DNA of 8,395 nt from Bacteroidales bacterium. GTDB lineage: Bacteria > Bacteroidota > Bacteroidia > Bacteroidales > GCA-2711565. Positions within the stretch are counted from its first letter, which is position 1, and the number at the start of each line of letters is the position of its first letter. Location: assembly GCA_029938505.1 (NCBI GenBank), contig JAOZUV010000050.1:946-9340 (forward strand), read 5' to 3'. The notes under the pieces were generated by a model. That model was not told the origin of the DNA. It saw only the letters and a list, made by a program, of their open reading frames with translations, and made no database searches. The position numbers and the translations under genes are program-made. Below, one piece after another: positions 1-6,533 of the stretch.

Positions 1-2368
1 TGCATTGAATGAGCAAAGAGATAATATAATATCGTGTATTATCAATTATTGGATCAATTATGGATTCAAGCGCAAAATAATCTAAATATACTTTTAAACC
101 GGCCCCCTGCTCCCAATAATTTTCACCTATCGTAAATCCTAAAGATTTTATCCATTTAGGTATTAGATCATTTTCATAATACAGATCATTTTCTTGAGAA
201 AAACGCTTGACAAAACTTGAACGCCAATAATGATAATGGTCCAGAAAGACTTCGCTCTTCTCAGATCTTGTATCAATAAGCACATCCTCTAATTTTTCCA
301 GCAAAAAACCTGCATGTTTTTCATAATGTGTAAAACTGTGGTTTAGTAACAAATCACGCATTTCATCTTTCTCATCTACCATTACACTAAGAGCATTCTG
401 CCATACATTAGCCTCTTCTTTAGAAGGCAAATCGTCAGGATTTTTTCCTAACTCATTAATAGCTTTTTTAAAATCACGGGGGTGAAAAAGTTTGTTGATT
501 GGGTAGCGAGCACATAAATTATGTAATTTTTGCACACGCGTTTTCAAACTAATACCCCAGCCATCCATAGGAAAAGCCTTTGAAGTAGTATTAATATTAA
601 AAATAATTTTAAATTTAACCTTATCTCCAGCCCAAACAGTGCCATATAGGTCCGTAGTTTTAGCGTAACATTGAAGATGAGACTTCCAATCATCAAACAT
701 ATTAACTTTAAGAAATTCAATGCGTAATTGTCTTTCTGATTTTTCATTTTTATTTACAATAAGCTGATAGATTGCGGATTTTTTTATTTTTATCCCTAAA
801 CTGTTTCGTTCATGGCAATCTACAATTTTTAATTGTTTGATTTTACACTTATAATATTCCATGCCATTAAATTCACACTTGTTAAAAGTTGTTTCCTCAT
901 CAAAGCGGATATTTACAAAATTTGCCAAATTTTCAGAACCCTTATTATTGAAGTTAATGTTTTTATACAAACAGTCATTTATTCTACAGAAATTAAAACC
1001 GAGAGGCCATTCACTTTTATTTTTTCCTATAAAATTAACCTTCTTTAAATCCGTTGATTCCATCAAGTAGTCACCAGAATGTCTATAAATCTTACAATCA
1101 TTCATTTTACAGTTATAAAACAAATGAGGCTTTAAATCTTGTGTATTTTCTCCTTTAATACTACTAAAGTCTGTGTTACTAAAAGACGCAAATGTAAATT
1201 TTGATTCTGCAGGAATTTCATTCATAGAGCAATCTGTGAATTCCATTTTAATTCTTTTATGCATTGTATCAAATTCTGTTTTTTCTGAATCAATATTTTC
1301 TGCAAGAAACGTTATATTTCCAAACTCGCACTTTTTAAACAATAAATTAAGATCATCCTGATCTTCTGCTGAACAAAAACTGGGGAAAATGCAATTTATA
1401 AATTTGCAATCTGTAAATTCTGTTTTCAAAAAAGTGCATTTACTAAAATCAATATTGAAAAACGTAAATTTCCTTCCTTGCAAAGCGACAAACTTAGAAT
1501 TGCTCAAGTCAACCCGGTTATGGTCCAAGAGGTTACTACTGATTTCTTCTCCAACAAATTTACAATTAGTAAATTGATGTTGACGGGTGCTTCTATCTAT
1601 ACTGTTCCCATTGACTTCTGATGGCTCTAGTTTGCATGAATCAAATTTACAACCATCAAAAACAACATTTGTAATATCAACAGTATTAATGTTCTTAAAT
1701 AAACACTTTTTGAAAATAACTTCTTTAAATATGTGCTGACTTGAATCTGACTTTTTCGCTAAAAGTGAACAGCATAAAACAGAACGGTCTTGTTTTATGA
1801 ATTCCGCGCCAAATGAAATCTTGAAAAAACCATTCTGTACTATCTCGTATTCCTTAAATTGCATATTACTAATACTGCAATTGTGTAAAATAACATTATG
1901 AAATTTAACTCTATAGCCGAATGAACCTCGGAGATCATTCCCATAAAAAAGAACATCATACAAAGAGCTTTCTTGAAACAAAAGAGGCGCTGGGATAGAG
2001 TTAACCTCCAGTATTTTTATAAAGGCAGCTTTTGATACCGTTCTTTTATAAAATTGTATTCCATGTATATTGGTATTAATACAGATTATATTATCTATTT
2101 CTCGCTTTTTTTTATTTCCAGATGTATTTGTAAAACCTGGCACATAATTATCTTTTAGAAATATTTTGTTGGATATACTTGAAGAATCGATTTCATCCGG
2201 TATCTCCTCATTTGCAACATTATAAAACTTAAGGGTATCATCAAATACAAGAATTTCCTGTTCAATAAAGTATCTCAGCTGTTGCGCAGATAGAGCATTA
2301 ATAGAAGAACGCGAAATAGATTCAGCCAAGTTCATAATTTTTTGCATATAATTTATATTCTCACTCAT
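1..2368 (-). CDS. Large pentapeptide-like repeat (beta-helix) protein, 3' end beyond window
   Basis: The reverse strand is open for 789 codons from the ATG at 2368 to the window edge, with no stop, so the C-terminus is missing. An AAGGAG (2378-2383) sits 9 bases before the ATG, which fixes the start; the upstream gene ends 22 bases away. Residues 1-150 are non-repetitive. Residues about 155-515 carry degenerate five-residue-type repeats with alternating Phe and Cys/Asn, for example FTNCKF (266-271), FTDCKF (318-323), FKKCEF (344-349), FTDCSM (377-382) and FYNCKM (417-422). This pattern is typical of right-handed quadrilateral beta-helices of the pentapeptide-repeat class, though looser than the canonical A(D/N)LXX. 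Residues about 520-789 are a separate, non-repetitive, charged domain that I do not recognise. There is no signal peptide or membrane segment, so it is probably cytoplasmic. The repeat region likely serves as a binding scaffold (inference). The reading frame is confident; the function is unknown. Confidence 0.9.
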   Translation of the reverse strand, partial: MSENINYMQKIMNLAESISRSSINALSAQQLRYFIEQEILVFDDTLKFYNVANEEIPDEIDSSSISNKIFLKDNYVPGFTNTSGNKKKREIDNIICINTNIHGIQFYKRTVSKAAFIKILEVNSIPAPLLFQESSLYDVLFYGNDLRGSFGYRVKFHNVILHNCSISNMQFKEYEIVQNGFFKISFGAEFIKQDRSVLCCSLLAKKSDSSQHIFKEVIFKKCLFKNINTVDITNVVFDGCKFDSCKLEPSEVNGNSIDRSTRQHQFTNCKFVGEEISSNLLDHNRVDLSNSKFVALQGRKFTFFNIDFSKCTFLKTEFTDCKFINCIFPSFCSAEDQDDLNLLFKKCEFGNITFLAENIDSEKTEFDTMHKRIKMEFTDCSMNEIPAESKFTFASFSNTDFSSIKGENTQDLKPHLFYNCKMNDCKIYRHSGDYLMESTDLKKVNFIGKNKSEWPLGFNFCRINDCLYKNINFNNKGSENLANFVNIRFDEETTFNKCEFNGMEYYKCKIKQLKIVDCHERNSLGIKIKKSAIYQLIVNKNEKSERQLRIEFLKVNMFDDWKSHLQCYAKTTDLYGTVWAGDKVKFKIIFNINTTSKAFPMDGWGISLKTRVQKLHNLCARYPINKLFHPRDFKKAINELGKNPDDLPSKEEANVWQNALSVMVDEKDEMRDLLLNHSFTHYEKHAGFLLEKLEDVLIDTRSEKSEVFLDHYHYWRSSFVKRFSQENDLYYENDLIPKWIKSLGFTIGENYWEQGAGLKVYLDYFALESIIDPIIDNTRYYIISLLIQC

Positions 2369-2376
2369 AAACAAAG

Positions 2377-2383
2377 TCTCCTT
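2377..2383 (-). promoter_or_regulatory. Ribosome binding site of the beta-helix gene
   Basis: AAGGAGA on the minus strand, with the AAGGAG core 9 bases before the ATG at 2368. It decides the start of the beta-helix gene. It lies in the 22-base gap after the coiled-coil gene's stop, so the downstream gene can be translated independently within the same message. Confidence 0.8.
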
Positions 2384-2390
2384 AGTGCGT

Positions 2391-3275
2391 CTATATAGAT
2401 GTGTTAGTACTGACTCTCTCAATTTGATTTTGTAATTCTCTAACAATTTCGTCCAGATTTGGTAACTCGCTAACAATTGCATTTAGATTTGACAATTCAC
2501 TTGCGCTTTCATCAAAATTGTTTTTAAGGGTATCAATTTCAGCGACAATTGCTGAATCTTGAAAAACCACTTTATCTGTTAGAACATCTACAGAATCCTG
2601 GATATTAGCACAATCCGTAATTAAAATATTGTTTAATGAGATATTTGAATCAACTAAAACACTCAAAGCCGATATTTCTGAGTTCAAATCTATAGCAAAT
2701 AGAATTGAATCTTTTAATATTTCAACTCTTTCTATAGTTAATAATTGCAATGAATCAACTTTACTAGATAAATTAGCAAGCCGCTCGTGGATATCCTGAA
2801 TATTTTGTTGGGAAACAATCTGACTTAAGCTATTAACTTCAACTACAAGCTGCTGCTGAAGTAGCAAACTTGCTGCAAGTGTATCAATAAGAAGGCTATT
2901 TTGCTCAGATGCAACAGATATATCATTTTTGAATACTGTAATTTTACTAGACATATCATAAATAAAGTATAGTAATATCAACATTAAGAACATAGCAAAT
3001 AAATTAATAGCGAATGAACGCCTTAAAATCTTCGATGTTTTGTTAGTAATTTCGCTAATTTCATTTTTTAAAGAATCACCGATACTAACAAAATCATCTT
3101 TTGCATTTTTAAGTGTATTAGTTGTATCTTCTAAAGTAGTCACGCTTTCTGAAAGTCCCTCTGCTAACTTCTCGGTCTTTTCAAAATATTTATCATACTT
3201 TTGAGATATGTCTTTTTTTATATTGGTAGCTGATTCATTTATCACTGAACTAGAATCTATTCCATTTCGTTTCAT
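2391..3275 (-). CDS. Single-pass membrane coiled-coil protein
   Basis: 294 residues, with no family I can name. Residues 1-85 are a charged, Ser/Thr/Lys/Glu-rich helical stretch with heptad character. One strong hydrophobic helix spans about 88-107, preceded by Lys-Ile-Leu-Arg-Arg. By the positive-inside rule this puts the N-terminal part in the cytoplasm. Residues 110-294 are a long acidic, Lys-poor helical region rich in Leu, Ile, Val, Ser and Asp, which looks like an extended extracytoplasmic coiled coil. The C-terminus contains two consecutive 10-residue repeats, SNLNAIVSEL (262-271) and PNLDEIVREL (272-281). TAAGGTAG (3281-3288) lies 5 bases before the ATG and supports the start. It begins 28 bases after the GEND-protein gene and ends 22 bases before the beta-helix gene, so it is probably co-transcribed with both. 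The layout resembles a membrane-spanning sensor, tether or signalling rod, but there are no HAMP, kinase or methyl-accepting motifs. Function is inferred from architecture only. Confidence 0.88.
   Translation of the reverse strand: MKRNGIDSSSVINESATNIKKDISQKYDKYFEKTEKLAEGLSESVTTLEDTTNTLKNAKDDFVSIGDSLKNEISEITNKTSKILRRSFAINLFAMFLMLILLYFIYDMSSKITVFKNDISVASEQNSLLIDTLAASLLLQQQLVVEVNSLSQIVSQQNIQDIHERLANLSSKVDSLQLLTIERVEILKDSILFAIDLNSEISALSVLVDSNISLNNILITDCANIQDSVDVLTDKVVFQDSAIVAEIDTLKNNFDESASELSNLNAIVSELPNLDEIVRELQNQIERVSTNTSI
2433..2492 (-). repeat. Tandem 30-bp imperfect duplication inside the coiled-coil gene
   Basis: Bases 2433-2462 and 2463-2492 match at 23 of 30 positions by hand alignment. 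They encode two successive 10-residue units with the pattern (S/P)NL(N/D)xIVxEL near the C-terminus of the coiled-coil protein. The unit is a multiple of three, so the frame is preserved. The DNA similarity suggests a local in-frame duplication that lengthened the coiled coil, rather than convergence of the heptad pattern alone. Confidence 0.6.
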
Positions 3276-3303
3276 AATAACTACCTTACTTTTAATGAAT
3301 ACT

Positions 3304-4767
3304 TTATCTGTATAAAATTATGTTACTTGCTATTCTAATATTAAGAATTGAATTAATTTGTTCTACAATATTCAATTTATTTTTGTTATAATCAATACCG
3401 TGAACACTTTTTTTCATATCATTTGCCTCAAATTGAGTGATCTCAATTCCTCTCTCTTGTGTTTCAAAATCACCCTTATTGAAGTTAAGTTCCGTTACAT
3501 GTTGCTTCATTTTCTTATTGCATAAGACTTGCAGTAGACTTAACCGCCAGCTTTCGGCAAATTTCACCCATCGTTCATCACTGGACTCGGTAAGGAGAAG
3601 GATAGTAAGTTCTTTATTTTTCATACTAGCTAAATCTTTGTAAAAATCTGCTCGAAATGAACGACCACAAATTCCATCAAACCTTGAGTCTACCTCATTT
3701 TTACTATTAAAACATTGTACAAAGGAATCCAAACCATCACCAATATAGTCACCTCTGTAGAAAAACTCTCCATATTCGAAAATAACTTTCGCTATAAAGT
3801 TTTCCTTAGACAAACTAAAAGGCATATTATCTGAACTTCTTCGGAAGAAAATGTAATTCTTATTCAAACCTGAAACAATACAATCATTTTTAATAAATAT
3901 CTTACTTTTTTTAGCGTTTTTCTTCGGTTCTACGAAACTATTCAGAAATGCAGGCGGGGTAGATTTAACATCTTTGATCAATTCAATATCTGAGAGAAAC
4001 TCGACAGTGCAATTATTACTACAACATGGAACAATCAGGATATATGAATCTTCTTGTGAGCTTGCACGAGGCGATACATTAGTCTCTTTTGTTAAAAACA
4101 GAGACTTAATCAACTGTTCTATTTTAACTGGTATCTGGTTCATTCTGTCAATCGGATATTTGACAGTATATTCCTTTGCTAAAATATGTTTCCCCTTATA
4201 ATTAATTAAACTATGAGAAGCGAGCAGATATTTAAAAATATCCTCATCTGTTTCAGTTACCTGTGATCTTACTTCTTTACAATCTTCTATACCCTGTTTG
4301 ATTTCGGCGTACTGTGCATACCTAGTTCCTAAAATATCTGCTTCCCGGTAAGATGTAATGAAATGAATACTGCAATTATTACACACTTGGCGTAAATGTT
4401 CTGTAATCAAAAATATAATATTTTTAAACATTCCATTTCCATGTATATATGAGCTTAAATCACTTTCCTTGTCATTCTCGCCCCACATTATAACAATTAC
4501 ATGAGTTTGTATTTTATTGTTAGGTTGATTTTGATAAAAATTTCTGTGCTCTAACAAATACTCCAAATTAACAAATAGAATTTTGTCTTGAAATACTGGC
4601 TTTTTATAAGCACTTTCGAGTCCACGGGATAATTTTTTAGCACATTCCAATTCATTGAAGGAATAGTTTGCCAGTCCCAGGACACTAGTTCCAGTATTAG
4701 ATACTCTATCTAATAAGTCTTTTTCTCTTGTTTTTTTAGGTAAACTATCTGGATTACATTTATTCAT
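3304..4767 (-). CDS. Uncharacterised 487-residue protein, possible SGNH-hydrolase-like fold
   Basis: I do not recognise this protein as a family. There is no signal peptide or membrane helix, so it is probably cytoplasmic. The N-terminal third has a hydrophobic strand (HVIVIMW, 89-95) running into G-E-N-D (96-99), then a helix and a second strand (SIHFITSY, 133-140). This resembles block III (GxND) of SGNH/GDSL hydrolases. A later H-x-x-x-N-Y-x-G stretch (185-192) could stand in for the DxxH end block. The nucleophile block GDS is not evident; GLANYS (31-36) occupies that area, so it may be a degenerate or non-catalytic member. Residues about 235-487 form a second unknown domain. Cysteines are frequent, including CxxC (129-132) and C248, C249 and C253. 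An in-frame TAA lies one codon upstream of the ATG, so 4767 is the earliest start. No Shine-Dalgarno precedes it; a small ORF ends 10 bases upstream, which suggests translational coupling. The CDS is confident, the fold tentative. Confidence 0.88.
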   Translation of the reverse strand: MNKCNPDSLPKKTREKDLLDRVSNTGTSVLGLANYSFNELECAKKLSRGLESAYKKPVFQDKILFVNLEYLLEHRNFYQNQPNNKIQTHVIVIMWGENDKESDLSSYIHGNGMFKNIIFLITEHLRQVCNNCSIHFITSYREADILGTRYAQYAEIKQGIEDCKEVRSQVTETDEDIFKYLLASHSLINYKGKHILAKEYTVKYPIDRMNQIPVKIEQLIKSLFLTKETNVSPRASSQEDSYILIVPCCSNNCTVEFLSDIELIKDVKSTPPAFLNSFVEPKKNAKKSKIFIKNDCIVSGLNKNYIFFRRSSDNMPFSLSKENFIAKVIFEYGEFFYRGDYIGDGLDSFVQCFNSKNEVDSRFDGICGRSFRADFYKDLASMKNKELTILLLTESSDERWVKFAESWRLSLLQVLCNKKMKQHVTELNFNKGDFETQERGIEITQFEANDMKKSVHGIDYNKNKLNIVEQINSILNIRIASNIILYR

Positions 4768-4777
4768 GATTTACAAA

Positions 4778-4873
4778 TCAATCATTAGGCTCAAATGCAA
4801 CAAGTAAAAATAAGAATATTACCAAGTGACTCATCTTGCTCCAAACTATGTTAAAGCTTCTTTGTACTGTCAT
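4778..4873 (-). CDS. Possible 31-residue membrane peptide
   Basis: A small ORF in the 125-base gap between the second DUF4230-like gene and the GEND-protein gene. It reads 31 residues from the ATG at 4873 to a TGA at 4778-4780. The second half is strongly hydrophobic (HLVIFLFLLVAF, residues 16-27) and ends in EPND, compatible with one short membrane helix. From the first ATG the ribosome binding site is weak (GAGAG, very close). The internal ATG at codon 14 (4834) has GGAG 4 bases upstream and would give 18 residues. The ORF ends 10 bases before the next gene's ATG, which lacks its own Shine-Dalgarno, so its translation could deliver ribosomes to that gene. It may be a genuine micropeptide, a leader ORF or chance; the evidence is position and hydrophobicity only. 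Confidence 0.35.
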   Translation of the reverse strand: MTVQRSFNIVWSKMSHLVIFLFLLVAFEPND

Positions 4874-4892
4874 GCTCTCAGAGTGAATATTC

Positions 4893-5642
4893 TTACTCAA
4901 ATTTAGTCGATCTAGACTCATTTATTGTACTTTCCTGGTTTAAACTGGAATTTGATGCTATGTCATTTGTAAACTCAATGCTAACTTCAATATTGGGATA
5001 AAATTCCCGACAGAAATTAGTAATGTAAATTTCGAAATTTTCTTCGGCACTCTGTAAGATATTTTCATTAAGAGCATCTTGCTCAAAATCTTCAATCATT
5101 TCTTCAAAAGCGGTATCAACAATGTTAGACAGTCTTCTATGCAACTCATCATCATTCATAAATATAGAAGAAGTCTTTAACTCATAATTTATAGCAGAAG
5201 AATAGATGGGAAGAATAGCCAAAATCTGTGCATGCGGTACTATTAACTGAATATTGTTATTAATAGAATCAATATTTATATCAATAGTATACCTTTCCAG
5301 ATCAATACCTGCAGACACCCTTCCACTCATGTTGATGCTAAATTCAATATCATCAAGCCATCCATAATTCGAGTCACAAGTAAATGCAGCATTTTCTACA
5401 AATTCCTCAGTACAGAGTAAACTAATAGATTCTGCTTTTCTCTTAAATACTACAGAAGAAAGGTGAGGATGCACAGCGGTGAAAATTGTATCAGGAGTCA
5501 AAACTTCTGATGCTTGAACTACATCCACCTCGTTTAGTTCAGTACTATTTTGTTCCCCAATTGATGTCTCGACAATAAATATAACTATTATTGCAGCAAA
5601 AAAAGTTATAATTAATTTAAAGAGAGGTTTAGATAAATTCAT
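4893..5642 (-). CDS. Diverged DUF4230-like exported protein (second copy)
   Basis: 249 residues. An N-terminal hydrophobic segment (about 7-24), preceded by Lys residues, acts as a signal anchor, so the rest is probably extracytoplasmic. A low-complexity acidic linker follows. The folded region (about 95-225) lines up with its upstream neighbour: a G-containing strand then AGID (111-114), a strand pair leading to VPHAQIL (135-141), a helical segment about 163-190, a second helix with SAEENFEIY (198-206), and a final strand (IEVSIEF, 218-224). The last 25 residues are Ser/Asn/Glu-rich and look disordered. C77 and C89 lie in the exported part and could form a disulfide. GAGGAGGGG (5651-5659) lies about 8-10 bases before the ATG, and only 2 bases separate it from the upstream stop, so the two are translationally linked. 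The family's biochemical role is unknown to me. Assignment rests on similarity to the neighbour and is less certain than for that copy. Confidence 0.87.
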   Translation of the reverse strand: MNLSKPLFKLIITFFAAIIVIFIVETSIGEQNSTELNEVDVVQASEVLTPDTIFTAVHPHLSSVVFKRKAESISLLCTEEFVENAAFTCDSNYGWLDDIEFSINMSGRVSAGIDLERYTIDINIDSINNNIQLIVPHAQILAILPIYSSAINYELKTSSIFMNDDELHRRLSNIVDTAFEEMIEDFEQDALNENILQSAEENFEIYITNFCREFYPNIEVSIEFTNDIASNSSLNQESTINESRSTKFE

Positions 5643-5644
5643 AA

Positions 5645-6361
5645 TTAACGCCCCTCCTCAATTGCAACAAATTCAACTTCCTGAACCCCTAATGAAAACA
5701 ACAACTCTTCAACTATATCTTCCGCGTTTCTTTCAGCTTGCACAAGTATATTACTATGTAATCTTGCTCTATCTTCAACTTCAGGAATAACTTTTGTTCG
5801 AAGAGCTATTAAAAGACCGGCAAGCTCCTTAGCCGTATCTGTCATACGATATTCATTTATTATTGGATCATTCAATTTGTCATAATTTATTGTTGCTGAA
5901 ACAATTTCTGCTGGTGGCAATTGAACAGTTGCTTTTGTAATAATACCAGTCAATTTATTAAATTCTAAACTTTGAATATTAATATCACTAAAATCAACTC
6001 CAGCTCTGACTAAAACAACGTAATTGTAGGAAGCGCTAAGTTCAGATGTATAACGCAAGTTGCCATGGTATTCACTTACAGTGCTATCTATTGTAACCGG
6101 TACTTCTTCCTGGGCAGTTATAAGCATTCCCATAGAGTCTAAAATGTTTGAATAGTTATCCTGTGAGTAGGTGAAAATTTTAACTTCTTCGATCTGCGGA
6201 GGTTGCTCTAAGGATACTTCACGGGTATTTGTAAGAGAATCGTCGCCATTTGAGCTAATTACAATTTTAATCGTAACATAAACACCTGTGATAACAATAA
6301 CTAATATAAAAAGTAAATGAAATAATTTATTATGTTCACTCTTTCTCTCCATATTTAGCAT
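5645..6361 (-). CDS. DUF4230-like membrane-anchored protein (first copy)
   Basis: 238 residues. A single hydrophobic helix at about 13-34, preceded by a basic N-terminus, anchors the protein with its C-terminal domain outside the cytoplasm. Residues 41-60 are a linker. The folded domain carries features I associate with DUF4230: a strand pair ending in VLVRAGVDFS (116-125), a strand G-I-I-T-K-A-T-V then L-P-P-A-E-I (148-153), a helix about 173-195, and a C-terminal helix with QAERNAEDIV (208-217), followed by a short strand VQEVEF. Length is normal for the family as I know it. The family is of unknown function, and this call is from memory of its motif pattern. AAGGGG lies 8 bases before the ATG at 6361, inside the end of the 41-residue ORF upstream, whose stop is 5 bases away, so translational coupling is likely. 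A second ATG at codon 4 has no ribosome binding site. Confidence 0.92.
   Translation of the reverse strand: MLNMERKSEHNKLFHLLFILVIVITGVYVTIKIVISSNGDDSLTNTREVSLEQPPQIEEVKIFTYSQDNYSNILDSMGMLITAQEEVPVTIDSTVSEYHGNLRYTSELSASYNYVVLVRAGVDFSDINIQSLEFNKLTGIITKATVQLPPAEIVSATINYDKLNDPIINEYRMTDTAKELAGLLIALRTKVIPEVEDRARLHSNILVQAERNAEDIVEELLFSLGVQEVEFVAIEEGR
5651..5659 (-). promoter_or_regulatory. Ribosome binding site of the second DUF4230-like gene
   Basis: GAGGAGGGG on the minus strand, about 8-10 bases before the ATG at 5642 and lying inside the last codons of the upstream DUF4230-like gene. It is a strong site and fixes the start, and implies substantial translation of the second copy from the same message. 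Confidence 0.7.
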
Positions 6362-6366
6362 ACTAC

Positions 6367-6492
6367 TTACCCCTTAGATTTTAAGCCACAAACACCAATT
6401 GACAAAAGTGCCAATATTGCTTCATCAATAAACGGTAATGGATCCGGAATGATAAAATCAACGATCGTTAGAATTATCAAAATTATACACAT
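6367..6492 (-). CDS. 41-residue membrane-hairpin peptide with IPDPLPFIDE motif
   Basis: A short ORF of 41 residues, from the ATG at 6492 to the TAA at 6367-6369. AAGGAGGT (6496-6503), an essentially full anti-Shine-Dalgarno match, precedes it by 3 bases and is the best ribosome binding site in the window. The ORF fills the only sizeable gap between the degenerate GTPase and the first DUF4230-like gene, 41 bases after one and 5 bases before the other. It has two hydrophobic segments (residues 2-15 and 25-36) joined by IPDPLPFIDE (15-24), ending in a Lys-containing tail (KSKG). This looks like a re-entrant or two-helix membrane hairpin. The turn recalls the DLIPDxIP...DD signature of DUF1232 proteins and the Pro/Asp turn in the hydrophobic hairpins of some GTPase-linked domains such as DUF697; I cannot assign it to either. 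A role as membrane anchor or partner of the GTPase pair is inference. Confidence 0.82.
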   Translation of the reverse strand: MCIILIILTIVDFIIPDPLPFIDEAILALLSIGVCGLKSKG

Positions 6493-6495
6493 ACG

Positions 6496-6503
6496 ACCTC
6501 CTT
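6496..6503 (-). promoter_or_regulatory. Near-perfect ribosome binding site of the 41-residue peptide
   Basis: AAGGAGGT on the minus strand, ending 3 bases before the ATG at 6492. The match is longer than for any other gene here. It is the main reason for accepting the short ORF as real, and it suggests the peptide is made in larger amounts than its neighbours. Confidence 0.8.
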
Positions 6504-6533
6504 AACTTTAGTGAAATAATAATTAAAAACACA

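Noticed and set aside
544..747. Minus-strand 67-codon hydrophobic ORF
   Set aside because: It overlaps the long open beta-helix frame in another phase and has no ribosome binding site. Its hydrophobicity comes from T-rich out-of-frame codons.
833..1577. Several plus-strand ORFs of 62-71 codons (833-1048, 861-1070, 1173-1361, 1389-1577)
   Set aside because: They are antisense to the Phe/Cys/Lys-rich beta-helix coding region. They lack ribosome binding sites and conserved motifs; the regular codon pattern of the repeat gene keeps the opposite strand open.
2433..2492. Tandem repeat considered as a possible CRISPR or mobile-element trace
   Set aside because: There are only two imperfect units with no spacers. 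The repeat keeps the reading frame and encodes coiled-coil residues.
3437..4201. Plus-strand ORFs 3437-3643 and 3974-4201
   Set aside because: Both are fully antisense to the 487-residue protein, whose frame is continuous and well composed. No start signals are seen.
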